From an uncultured Chromatiaceae bacterium (GTDB lineage: Bacteria > Pseudomonadota > Gammaproteobacteria > Enterobacterales > Alteromonadaceae), in assembly GCA_937978655.1 (NCBI GenBank), contig CALJUX010000078.1:1-44841 (forward strand): a DNA stretch of 44,841 bases. Direction: 5' to 3'. The first letter of the stretch is position 1. Every line of letters starts with the position of its first letter. The notes below the pieces were generated by a model. The model did not search any database and was not told where the DNA came from. It worked only from the letters and a program-made list of their open reading frames with translations. Below, one piece after another: positions 17,040-24,254 of the stretch. A program made the position numbers and the translations under genes.

Positions 17040-17288
17040 TAGTTATCACTATGCACAGGAATAATTATTTATGGTGATGTTCACATCGTTAGCTTGAGTG
17101 AACATGGTCATTCCATGCTGAAAATTTTATCGTCAGCAATATCTCTCTGAAGACCAAACCGTCCGTAGCTCTAAAGAACAAACTCTATAGTCTGGATATT
17201 AGACCCCCAAAAAAACCATCGTCCAATATCAGACACCTTCTTTATTACAGTTAAGATTTTCTTCGAGCAATCACACAAAGAGGCCGAA
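17040..17288. promoter_or_regulatory. Intergenic region with two dyads
   Basis: No gene is visible in this stretch. TGTTCAC (17078-17084) and GTGAACA (17098-17104) form a 7-bp inverted repeat, and GTCTGGATATT/AATATCAGAC (17190-17200 and 17225-17234) form a stem with one bulged base. Neither is followed by a strong T-run, so they may be operators or attenuator hairpins ahead of the 55-aa and 247-aa genes rather than terminators. Confidence 0.35.
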
Positions 17289-17456
17289 ATGAAAAATTTA
17301 ACACTTACATCCACACCTGCAATAACCAGTTTAAACAACATTACATCGCTCATTAGTCAAAAAACTTACACAGAGCACTCAAAACTGATAGCGCTGCCAA
17401 AAAATTGTGGTCTTTTTCGCAGTTATGCTTTGTCAGCATTACAGCAACATCATTGA
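17289..17456 (+). CDS. Possible small protein, 55 aa, coupled to the next gene
   Basis: This frame starts MKNLTLTSTPAITSLNNITS and ends LSALQQHH. AGAGG lies 6 nt before the ATG. The stop codon is directly followed by GGAGAG, the ribosome-binding site of the 247-aa gene whose ATG lies 12 nt on, so translation would be coupled. Ser/Thr/Leu-rich composition gives little clue. It could be a short leader peptide or a real small protein. Confidence 0.45.
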   Translation: MKNLTLTSTPAITSLNNITSLISQKTYTEHSKLIALPKNCGLFRSYALSALQQHH

Positions 17457-17467
17457 GGAGAGACAAA

Positions 17468-18211
17468 ATGCAAACGCTTCGTAATTTTGACATAAAACAA
17501 TATTGGACTTCAGGTGTTTTAAATTTAAAGGAATTTAAAAAGGTTGTTGAACAGGTAATCACTACAGAAAATCTGTACCAGTATTTGCTAAGCAACAATA
17601 ATGTTAATGGAATCCAGCTGTTTGTCTTCAGCGATGGCGAAGGAACTCTGAAAATCTGCGCTCAAACGGGTTACTCCGAGGACTCACAGCTAGACATTCT
17701 TTTTGACGTTGATGAGCTTGAGCTCGTCAATGTGCTGCTTGAGAAAAGCCTGCTTAAATTGGAAACCGACTACAACAACTACGTACGTCAAATTGACCAG
17801 GGTGAAAAACCTATTTTTACACCAGCGTTTAAGCAAATGATGACGTGTATCAAAAATCTCGACAACCCCAGCAGCCTGCCTATTGGAACTGATGCTATGA
17901 CACTGCCAGATTACGACCACACGATCGTCGCTAAGTCTCACTTTCTTTCTGAGCCACCGCTTGTTGGTCAAGGTATTGCAGAGTTGTTCCAACTCAGCGA
18001 TCTGTCGTTCATTATTAATCCAGATCCGATAAATCATTGTTATTTCGACAAAGTTCGAGTCAAAGCCTCAGTTGAAACATCATTTGAGATCATTAGGGGC
18101 CGCTGTTACGGCCGCGGTGTCCATGGACGGTATAAATTGGAAAAAATCGGCTCAAATTACCAATTAATTGAGTTTAAATTTACAGAACCAGAGCTATTGT
18201 CAGAACAATGA
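17468..18211 (+). CDS. Hypothetical protein, 247 aa
   Basis: I do not recognise this protein. The ATG at 17468 follows a good GAGGAGAGAC ribosome-binding site; an earlier in-frame start at 17405 lacks one. The product is soluble and acidic, with no membrane segment or signal peptide. The beta-rich C-terminus contains repeated Gly-Arg (IRGRCYGRGVHGRYKLEKIG), which may form a nucleic-acid-binding or small barrel-like surface. It lies downstream of the giant recombinase-like gene on the same strand, with a 250-nt regulatory gap, and ends at a hairpin shared with the convergent DUF262 genes. Confidence 0.6.
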   Translation: MQTLRNFDIKQYWTSGVLNLKEFKKVVEQVITTENLYQYLLSNNNVNGIQLFVFSDGEGTLKICAQTGYSEDSQLDILFDVDELELVNVLLEKSLLKLETDYNNYVRQIDQGEKPIFTPAFKQMMTCIKNLDNPSSLPIGTDAMTLPDYDHTIVAKSHFLSEPPLVGQGIAELFQLSDLSFIINPDPINHCYFDKVRVKASVETSFEIIRGRCYGRGVHGRYKLEKIGSNYQLIEFKFTEPELLSEQ

Positions 18212-18224
18212 AGTCCTTTTCAAA

Positions 18225-18263
18225 ACGGACAACTCTTGCTCTTAGATGCAATGAGTTGTCCGT
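18225..18263. terminator. Long hairpin between convergent genes
   Basis: ACGGACAACTC (18225-18235) and GAGTTGTCCGT (18253-18263) form a perfect 11-bp stem, extended inward by TTGC/GCAA. It lies between the end of the 247-aa gene and the end of the DUF262 pair. It is not followed by a T-run on the plus strand, so it may act as a transcript-end stabiliser or a weak bidirectional terminator. Confidence 0.5.
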
Positions 18264-18321
18264 CGCAAATTGGCCTGGGATCAAGAGGTTATATTTATTA
18301 TCTATATGAATTATTTAAAAA

Positions 18322-20310
18322 TTACAACGCAGCTTTATGCTCATAATGAGTTTGCAATATCTTTAGCATGTCCGCCTGGTGTTGCTCAATACCTGTCGCA
18401 TCCCAGAGCTGGCCCATCTTCACGTAGGTTGCAAATAGGGCTTTTAGTTTTAGTGAGTCATATCGCGGTTTGCTATCGAAGTCCGCCTTTTTCTTCGCAA
18501 TTGCTTGATTGCTGTAGGAGGAATTTTCGGAAGGACTGAGTAATACAAGATTGCCAAAAGCATTAAGTACTTCATTCGGCAGTCTTTTTTGGTACTCCTC
18601 ATGTTGAGGATGTACGTGCTCAACTGAGTTTTTTGAACTTACGCGGTAACGTTTGAGCTTTTCATCGCTCATATCACCATGTTTCCACAGTAGATATTCA
18701 AGCTTTTGAAACCAATAGTGCTCAAATCCGGTTCCCCTAGGAAGCCCAAAATAATCAGCTTGTGATTGCCAATTTTGCAAAGTAGGGACGTCACCGCTGA
18801 TTTGTACAAAAGTTGCTTCTTTTTGCGTTTGACTAGTGAGCGAAAGCTGGTTGTCTATTTTTTCAAGTTCAGTTAGAACAGCTTGCTCGTCGAGCTGTGG
18901 ATTAGCAACCAGCCGAGCCAGCAATGTTGTAAGCCAGTAATGCGCTGAGCGATCACCACTAAAATTCAGGACAGCCTGCAATTGAACTAGGGCTGTGGTC
19001 TCTTTGGCTTTGCGGTTGATATAAAATTTACCATTCGACGCCGAGCGGGTTATATATGTCAGTCGAAGCTGAGGGTCGTCTGCATCGTCGTGTTCGACCC
19101 ATTTCACTAACCATTTATCAAACTGAAAACGAACCTGCCATAACAACAATAGGAAATTTTTGATTGTTTTTTCGTCTTGCTCGAGCAAGCATTCAAAGCA
19201 CGAGAGCAGATTTGTTGCTTTAATTCTTGGTGCTAAATCAGGCCATGCCTGCTTAACCGCAAAAATCCTTAGTGTATGGATTAACAAGAGGTCAAAGCTG
19301 ATGATCGAGCGACAATATACTGTTTCATCTTCAATCTCAGCCGCATCGTCTTCCTTTTTGGGAGTTTCAGGTTTCAGTTGTTTCCCCCCGTTTAGAACTT
19401 CAGAATACAAGTCCGCCAATGACTTCCGGCCAGTTTGATTACTATTAGTAAGGTCTGCAGACGATGTATAAAAAGACGGTAAACACGTACTTAGGTCGTC
19501 AAAAATTAACTGATTCCAATCTGCGGCAGGAAATAATTGGCGTACATTACGCTCAAAGTAGTTTTGCGTATGTTCACAGGCTAACCAAATTTTATTATAA
19601 ATTGTTGTTTCTGAGTTGATTCGCTTAAACAATTTAGCCTTTAACAGGTCGACTGGCTCAAGTTGTATACCTGCTGTATTCATGCTGGCAAACAGTCGGT
19701 TCAGGTCGAGCTGCTCTGGTACGATGTTATTCACCCAACTGACTTTCTGATATAAATAATCAGCAAAACCGTCTAGGTTAAACTCTTGGTCGCGAAGCAG
19801 TGCTTGCGTGGCCTGAGTTAATACCTCAAGGTTAGCATGCAGGTGCGTGAGATACGGATCTTGCTTAATCGCATCGTCGCCGGGTTTTGCAAGATGCTGC
19901 AAACCGGCATAACTGCCTAACAGATTTTGGACCGCATCGCGGATCGTAAAAGACAACCTTGGTTGTTCCCCTAACAAAGCAACTCGCGCGAGTGATGAGT
20001 GCGGTCTTACTCGTTTAAAAGCAATAGAAACGAGCATTAGAGTAGTTGTGCGTTGCTGGCCGTCAATCAGTTCATAAACGGGTAGCTCATTTAAATGGTG
20101 TAACGCGGATAGTGAACTTCCGATAAAGTAGTGTCGTTCATCGGCGATAAAAGCATTTTTTATATCATCGAGCAGTTTTAACACATCTTCCGTTTTCCAG
20201 ACATAAGGACGTTGATAGCTCGGGATCACAAAACTGAGTTGGCGCTCTACTATCGTTTTTAGTGTTAACACTTCTGTGCTAATGCTGCTTTGAGTCAATC
20301 CAATGCTCAT
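18322..20310 (-). CDS. DUF262-DUF1524 protein, GmrSD-like type IV restriction component
   Basis: This protein has 662 residues. The N-terminal DUF262 domain shows IPSYQRPYVWK (29-39) and DGQQRTTT (83-90), the signature of a ParB/Srx-like NTP-hydrolysing domain. The C-terminal DUF1524 domain shows EHVHPQ (564-569) and GNLVLLSPSENSSYSNQA (586-604), the His-Asn-Asn metal-dependent nuclease pattern. In GmrSD, BrxU and SspE the two domains together cut DNA, often modified phage DNA. Its ATG overlaps the stop codon of the upstream DUF262 gene (ATGA), so the two proteins are made together. GGAG lies upstream of the start. The domain assignment is firm; the target modification is unknown. Confidence 0.88.
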   Translation of the reverse strand: MSIGLTQSSISTEVLTLKTIVERQLSFVIPSYQRPYVWKTEDVLKLLDDIKNAFIADERHYFIGSSLSALHHLNELPVYELIDGQQRTTTLMLVSIAFKRVRPHSSLARVALLGEQPRLSFTIRDAVQNLLGSYAGLQHLAKPGDDAIKQDPYLTHLHANLEVLTQATQALLRDQEFNLDGFADYLYQKVSWVNNIVPEQLDLNRLFASMNTAGIQLEPVDLLKAKLFKRINSETTIYNKIWLACEHTQNYFERNVRQLFPAADWNQLIFDDLSTCLPSFYTSSADLTNSNQTGRKSLADLYSEVLNGGKQLKPETPKKEDDAAEIEDETVYCRSIISFDLLLIHTLRIFAVKQAWPDLAPRIKATNLLSCFECLLEQDEKTIKNFLLLLWQVRFQFDKWLVKWVEHDDADDPQLRLTYITRSASNGKFYINRKAKETTALVQLQAVLNFSGDRSAHYWLTTLLARLVANPQLDEQAVLTELEKIDNQLSLTSQTQKEATFVQISGDVPTLQNWQSQADYFGLPRGTGFEHYWFQKLEYLLWKHGDMSDEKLKRYRVSSKNSVEHVHPQHEEYQKRLPNEVLNAFGNLVLLSPSENSSYSNQAIAKKKADFDSKPRYDSLKLKALFATYVKMGQLWDATGIEQHQADMLKILQTHYEHKAAL

Positions 20311-21698
20311 GACGATAGCTCCATAATCGTTTCGGTGAGTAGCGGTGCAAAATCCGTCGCGTATTGCTCTGGAGTAATAGCGAGGTCAAAATGCTGCACT
20401 ACCGAATCCATGAATCGCCTTTTTGTACTGTTAGTGTCCAGATTGCTGGGGTCTACGACCAACGGAAATGCATCAAGGTGCAAGAAACATTGCTCCGGTT
20501 TATAACTCAGGGTGATCCAATCTAAAACCGGATTTTCTCGGACAAAGGCCGGAACCGTTAGCTCACGTACGGCCTTTTGATTACTAACCCGACGTGAATA
20601 CACCACTCGAAACAGTTTCTTGGCCGCAAGTTCCAGTTGTTGTTCACCAAATTGGCTGATGTAGGCCAGCAAACAAGCTTCGTATAACCCTTGTAGGTAT
20701 CCACATCCCTGTTGCGCCTTCAGCCAACTGATAAACCTCAGATAACCGGGGAGATGAGGAAGATTGGGTTTACTCCAGTATTTGTCGTAGAGAGCTTGAA
20801 ACATTGATAGGTAGTGAATGGTATTACGGCCGGCATTGAGTGGTTGGCGCAACTCATAGCCTTGCTGGGAGAACAGCAGATGAGATCCTCCATCGGCATT
20901 GCTCTCACGTCGAAAGCGTCCATACGCAATATCAGGACCGTCGCTCGTTTCTATTGCGAACTCTGTAACAATGGTGTCACGCAACTGTTTTGTTTGCTGA
21001 TGCGACGGCAGTTCTCTTTGATTTAAATACTGCCAGAAACGACCTTTCAGTAAGGCCGATACCATATCGTCTAATTGCCCAAGGCTTTCCCAAGTTTTCG
21101 CAAACTGTTGTTGAGACGAGCCGGAGATCGCGCGTAAATGATGCGCTTTGATGATGTCGGGTCCACTTAGTCGAACGCCACCTGTATTTTGTGTTTCAAA
21201 AAACAGATAGGCGTCATCTTGGCTGCGTGTAATCACCAATGTAAACATCATGCGAGTGAAGTCGATGGTATCTTTAAGTTTGCTAACACGTTGGTTGAGC
21301 CAGCTGAAGTTATGTTTAATTTGTTGCTGGCTTAGCGGCGATTCAAAGGTTAATGATATATCGCAGGGGTAACCAAGCGTAAAAGCGAGTAATCCAATTG
21401 TGGTGACGCGTTGCTGTCCATCAATAATATTTAGCTGTGTTCCGTCATAATGAAGAATCAGACTGCCTAGGTAATAGTCGAGACCGCCGGTTTTTTCGTT
21501 CGAGTTATGTGCTTTGAGATCACTCAGCAACTGGGCTAGTTGTTGATCCTGCCAACAATAAGGGCGCTGATATTCTGGGATACTTAACGGCGCATAAATT
21601 GGATGGTTTATTCCAGCGATTTTTAACTGACCTTGCAGGAGGTCTGCTGCAGAACAGGCTAACACCTCAATGGCATGCCTATTTTGTTGGTTATTCAT
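20307..21698 (-). CDS. DUF262 protein, partner of the DUF262-DUF1524 nuclease
   Basis: This 463-residue protein is the first gene of the minus-strand pair. It has the same DUF262 core (IPEYQRPYCWQ at 40-50; DGQQRVTT at 93-100) but is about 200 residues shorter than the partner, and I see no DUF1524 His-x-x-Pro/Asn nuclease motif. It therefore resembles a GmrS-like regulatory or NTPase subunit, with the downstream protein as the nuclease. A perfect AGGAGG lies 6 nt before the ATG. It is divergent from the 194-aa gene at 21879, sharing a 180-bp promoter region. Confidence 0.85.
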   Translation of the reverse strand: MNNQQNRHAIEVLACSAADLLQGQLKIAGINHPIYAPLSIPEYQRPYCWQDQQLAQLLSDLKAHNSNEKTGGLDYYLGSLILHYDGTQLNIIDGQQRVTTIGLLAFTLGYPCDISLTFESPLSQQQIKHNFSWLNQRVSKLKDTIDFTRMMFTLVITRSQDDAYLFFETQNTGGVRLSGPDIIKAHHLRAISGSSQQQFAKTWESLGQLDDMVSALLKGRFWQYLNQRELPSHQQTKQLRDTIVTEFAIETSDGPDIAYGRFRRESNADGGSHLLFSQQGYELRQPLNAGRNTIHYLSMFQALYDKYWSKPNLPHLPGYLRFISWLKAQQGCGYLQGLYEACLLAYISQFGEQQLELAAKKLFRVVYSRRVSNQKAVRELTVPAFVRENPVLDWITLSYKPEQCFLHLDAFPLVVDPSNLDTNSTKRRFMDSVVQHFDLAITPEQYATDFAPLLTETIMELSS

Positions 21699-21808
21699 TG
21701 AGCCTCCTGGCTGATCTTAAATTTTTCCATCACTCTCAATAAGATAACAAAAAATACGTCTAATGCCATAACTATAAAAAAACGTACTTTCCTCCAGCCA
21801 AACACCAA

Positions 21809-21837
21809 ATTCCGTTTTGTGGCGTCAATTTTTTTCT
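21809..21837. repeat. Third copy of the island control repeat
   Basis: The sequence CCGTTTTGTGGCGTCAATTT matches 503-522 in the region before the excisionase with 2 mismatches in 20, and is also like the copy at 617-634. It lies in the divergent promoter region of the DUF262 pair and the 194-aa gene. A shared regulator or recombinase could bind all three. Confidence 0.45.
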
Positions 21838-21878
21838 GTGTTTTCATCGGTATGTTCATTCAACCAAAGGGGGCACAT

Positions 21879-22463
21879 ATGAACATTCCAACGATGAAAG
21901 ACGACACATTGTCGTTGTTTAACCTGAGCTATTTTAGTCACGAAGAGGAAATGGAAAACTTCAGTAAGCATCTCTATTTGGTGTTTAAAGGCGCACGTAC
22001 AGGCGTCATTGGCGGCAACGACCCGTTCGAAGACAGCATAATAGGTATAAGCCCAAAAGTTTTTACCCTCCTGATGCTTGCTCGTTTTAACATGTGTTTT
22101 CGTCCCGTGGCCAGCAACCCTGCCGTTGGGATTATGCTGGAAGTCCCGATGCCATTTGGAGCGCTGGTTGTGTATAGCGCTAAACCCAAGTGTTGGACTG
22201 CTCCGACAGCGCCAACACAGCATCTTGGATTTACCATGATGTTCAATCGTCACCACCAATCACTTGCTCATGCCGTTCAAGAATACCCAGGCTTGTTGGT
22301 GATACCCGAAGGTTCAAATGACCGCTTAGTTGTCGGAACCACTTTTCGTTTTAACGAGGATACGCACTTAGAGGACGTATGCGACACCGTATACAGGTTA
22401 GTCAATCAGTTGAGCGAGTTAGATGAAAAACTCACCTCATGGACTTCAACATCAATGAAGTAA
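21879..22463 (+). CDS. Hypothetical protein, 194 aa
   Basis: I do not recognise this protein. I took the ATG at 21879 because AAAGGGGG lies about 6 nt before it; a longer frame from 21819 lacks such a site and would add a stretch overlapping the control repeat. The protein is soluble, with a central hydrophobic block (IGISPKVFTLLMLARF) and a Pro-rich segment (WTAPTAPTQHL). Translation ends just before a strong terminator, so it is a single-gene transcript. The divergent position next to a DUF262 pair could mean a regulator or immunity role, but no HTH is visible. Confidence 0.6.
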   Translation: MNIPTMKDDTLSLFNLSYFSHEEEMENFSKHLYLVFKGARTGVIGGNDPFEDSIIGISPKVFTLLMLARFNMCFRPVASNPAVGIMLEVPMPFGALVVYSAKPKCWTAPTAPTQHLGFTMMFNRHHQSLAHAVQEYPGLLVIPEGSNDRLVVGTTFRFNEDTHLEDVCDTVYRLVNQLSELDEKLTSWTSTSMK

Positions 22464-22477
22464 CACTGAGTGACTTC

Positions 22478-22513
22478 GCGACCCGCTATCTGTTTTAGCG
22501 GGTCGCATTTTTA
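22478..22513 (+). terminator. Rho-independent terminator
   Basis: GCGACCCGCTA (22478-22488) and TAGCGGGTCGC (22496-22506) form a perfect 11-bp stem followed by ATTTTTA. It ends the 194-aa gene and isolates the downstream activator gene. Confidence 0.92.
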
Positions 22514-22623
22514 TCGTGCGATTTTATAGGAACTAAACTGATTGTTTGGACTTGGTTAAGCCGATAGCAACGAAAGATTCGTTTACTGGATGCCAACATG
22601 TTAGAAGATGGGGTTCAAAAATC

Positions 22624-22660
22624 GTGTAAAAATTATTGCTTCAGGTAATATCTCTTACAC
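22624..22660. promoter_or_regulatory. Imperfect dyad upstream of the CARF activator gene
   Basis: GTGTAA (22624-22629) and TTACAC (22655-22660) are inverted arms 25 nt apart, with AT-rich, partly symmetric sequence between them. They lie 26 nt before the ATG of the activator. The region could hold its promoter or operator. No sigma54 site is visible here, so the activator is probably made constitutively. Confidence 0.3.
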
Positions 22661-22685
22661 CTAAATTGAGTGATGGACCCACCGA

Positions 22686-24188
22686 ATGTATATTCTTCTT
22701 ACTTGGCTTGGTACCAAAGACATCGACAACATGTCAGAGGGCAGACTTGCAGCGATAGCTTCTATAGCCGTGAAGTCTAAAATTCCATTTGATAAAATTG
22801 TCATCTTGGCGAACCAGCGTGAGGAAGTCTGGAGTGAATTTGAAAACTTCATTCAAAAGCGACTGGCAATCGCTGGAAGGCCAGCTGCCGAAGTGGCTGT
22901 GAAACAAGCCCATATTGAAAGCCCAATTGATTATCCAACCATTGCGCGGGAAACTGAAAGATGGGTTGGGAAACTCAGTGATGAAGCCGACCAACTAACC
23001 ATCAACCTGACGTCCGGCACACCAGCCATGACTGTCCTATCAGTGTTGGTTGGCAAGGGCAAAAGTAATGTACATTTTGTCCAGGTGTCTCCAGATAACG
23101 AGCTAATTGCCGCAGATATTCCACTCGATTTTGGTCGTGAGTACATCCGTTCCGCTGCAAAGAACCAGGCCTCCGGCGCTGTGGCGAGCCCTAAACTTGC
23201 CGACGCGTTTTCATCCATTACTGCTCTCTCGTCCGAAATGCAGCAAGTTGTTACCAAAGCCAAACGTGTCGCTACCTCGGAAGTCCCTGCATTAATCCTC
23301 GGCGAAACCGGCACCGGTAAAGAGGAAATGGCCAAGGCCATGCATAAAGCCAGCCTGCGGGCTGATAAACCGATGAAAACCGTGAACAGCGGCGCTTTAG
23401 CACCTAGCTTGGTGGATTCGACTTTATTCGGCCATAAAAAAGGGGCATTTACCGGTGCTGACAAAGACTACCCGGGCCTGTTTGAACAGGCCGATGGCGG
23501 CACGTTGTTTTTGGACGAAGTCGGCGAGCTCAGTCTTGATATTCAGGTGAAATTACTACGCGCCATTCAACAAGGGGAAGTCACACCGCTTGGCAGCACA
23601 GAAACCAAAACCGTTGATGTGCGGGTGATTGCGGCAACCCATCAAAACCTGCCGCAACTGGTTGCTGAAGGTAAATTTCGGGAAGATTTGTTTTATCGGC
23701 TGGCGGTTGGCATTATAACGATACCGTCTCTAAAACAGAGACTAGCGGATATCCCAGCGATTGTGTCGCAGCTGACCGCGCAAATTAATAAGGCAGGTGC
23801 CAAACATCCAGCTTATATAGGTAAAGAAATTTCCGAAGATGGAATTAAATTTATTTGTGAGCAGCCTTGGCCAGGTAATATCCGCGAATTGTGGAGCACG
23901 TTAAACCGGGCGTTTTTGTGGTCAAACAGTCCGGTCGTCAACCGGCATGATCTATCCAAAGCGATGTTAACAAGGCCAATTGAATCGGATGATGTTTCGA
24001 TTTCCTTAACATTTCACGACAAAGTGGATATAGTGCAACTGACTGATAATTTTCAGAAAAAATATGTTGAAGCTGCGCTGAAAGCCAGCGGCAATGTGAA
24101 AAAACACGCGACCCAAATGCTTGGGTTAAAAGATCATCAAACGCTGACTAATTGGATGAAGCGTTTAGGCATCAGTACTGACAAATAA
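22686..24188 (+). CDS. CARF-domain sigma54-dependent transcriptional activator (RtcR-like)
   Basis: This 500-residue protein has three domains. The N-terminal one (about 1-160) is a Rossmann-like CARF domain: it begins MYILLTWLGTKDID and carries INLTSGTPAM near 105-114, like the nucleotide-binding loop of CARF proteins and of RtcR (ITTGT). The AAA+ domain (about 180-410) has the Walker A GETGTGKE, the GAFTGA loop that contacts sigma54, the Walker B GTLFLDEVGEL and the R-finger region (REDLFYRLAV). The C-terminal 45 residues form a Fis-type HTH (VKKHATQMLGLKDHQTLTNWMKR). It should bind DNA near the hsdR promoter, sense a ligand such as a cyclic oligonucleotide or an RNA end, and open sigma54 promoters. 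The ribosome-binding site is weak. Confidence 0.92.
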   Translation: MYILLTWLGTKDIDNMSEGRLAAIASIAVKSKIPFDKIVILANQREEVWSEFENFIQKRLAIAGRPAAEVAVKQAHIESPIDYPTIARETERWVGKLSDEADQLTINLTSGTPAMTVLSVLVGKGKSNVHFVQVSPDNELIAADIPLDFGREYIRSAAKNQASGAVASPKLADAFSSITALSSEMQQVVTKAKRVATSEVPALILGETGTGKEEMAKAMHKASLRADKPMKTVNSGALAPSLVDSTLFGHKKGAFTGADKDYPGLFEQADGGTLFLDEVGELSLDIQVKLLRAIQQGEVTPLGSTETKTVDVRVIAATHQNLPQLVAEGKFREDLFYRLAVGIITIPSLKQRLADIPAIVSQLTAQINKAGAKHPAYIGKEISEDGIKFICEQPWPGNIRELWSTLNRAFLWSNSPVVNRHDLSKAMLTRPIESDDVSISLTFHDKVDIVQLTDNFQKKYVEAALKASGNVKKHATQMLGLKDHQTLTNWMKRLGISTDK

Positions 24189-24203
24189 TGCCAACAGTAC
24201 TGT
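24172..24203. promoter_or_regulatory. Tandem palindromes, likely binding sites of the activator
   Basis: TCAGTACTGA (24172-24181) and ACAGTACTGT (24194-24203) are perfect 10-bp palindromes sharing CAGTACTG. Their centres are 22 bp apart, about two helical turns, so a dimer or oligomer can bind one DNA face. They begin inside the last codons of the activator gene and end 11 bp before the -24 element. I noticed no other copy of the core in the window. Confidence 0.7.
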
Positions 24204-24213
24204 AAAAATGCAT

Positions 24214-24228
24214 TGGCACCAAAGTTGC
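24214..24228 (+). promoter_or_regulatory. Sigma54 (-24/-12) promoter of the hsd operon
   Basis: TGGCAC-N5-TTGC matches the sigma54 consensus (TGGCAC-N5-TTGCW) at every conserved base, with the invariant GG at 24215-24216 and GC at 24227-24228. Transcription should start near 24240, upstream of the AAGAAGGAA ribosome-binding site and the ATG at 24255. The upstream gene is a sigma54 activator, which makes chance very unlikely. Confidence 0.9.
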
Positions 24229-24254
24229 CCATAGGGAAGAAGGAATACTGTGGA

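Noticed and set aside
22931..23464. 177-aa minus-strand reading frame
   Set aside because: It lies opposite the AAA+ domain of the CARF activator and shows no ribosome-binding site or recognisable domain.
24213..24254. TTG start for hsdR giving 14 extra residues
   Set aside because: This codon lies inside the -24 element of the sigma54 promoter and upstream of the expected transcription start; the ATG at 24255 follows a good ribosome-binding site.
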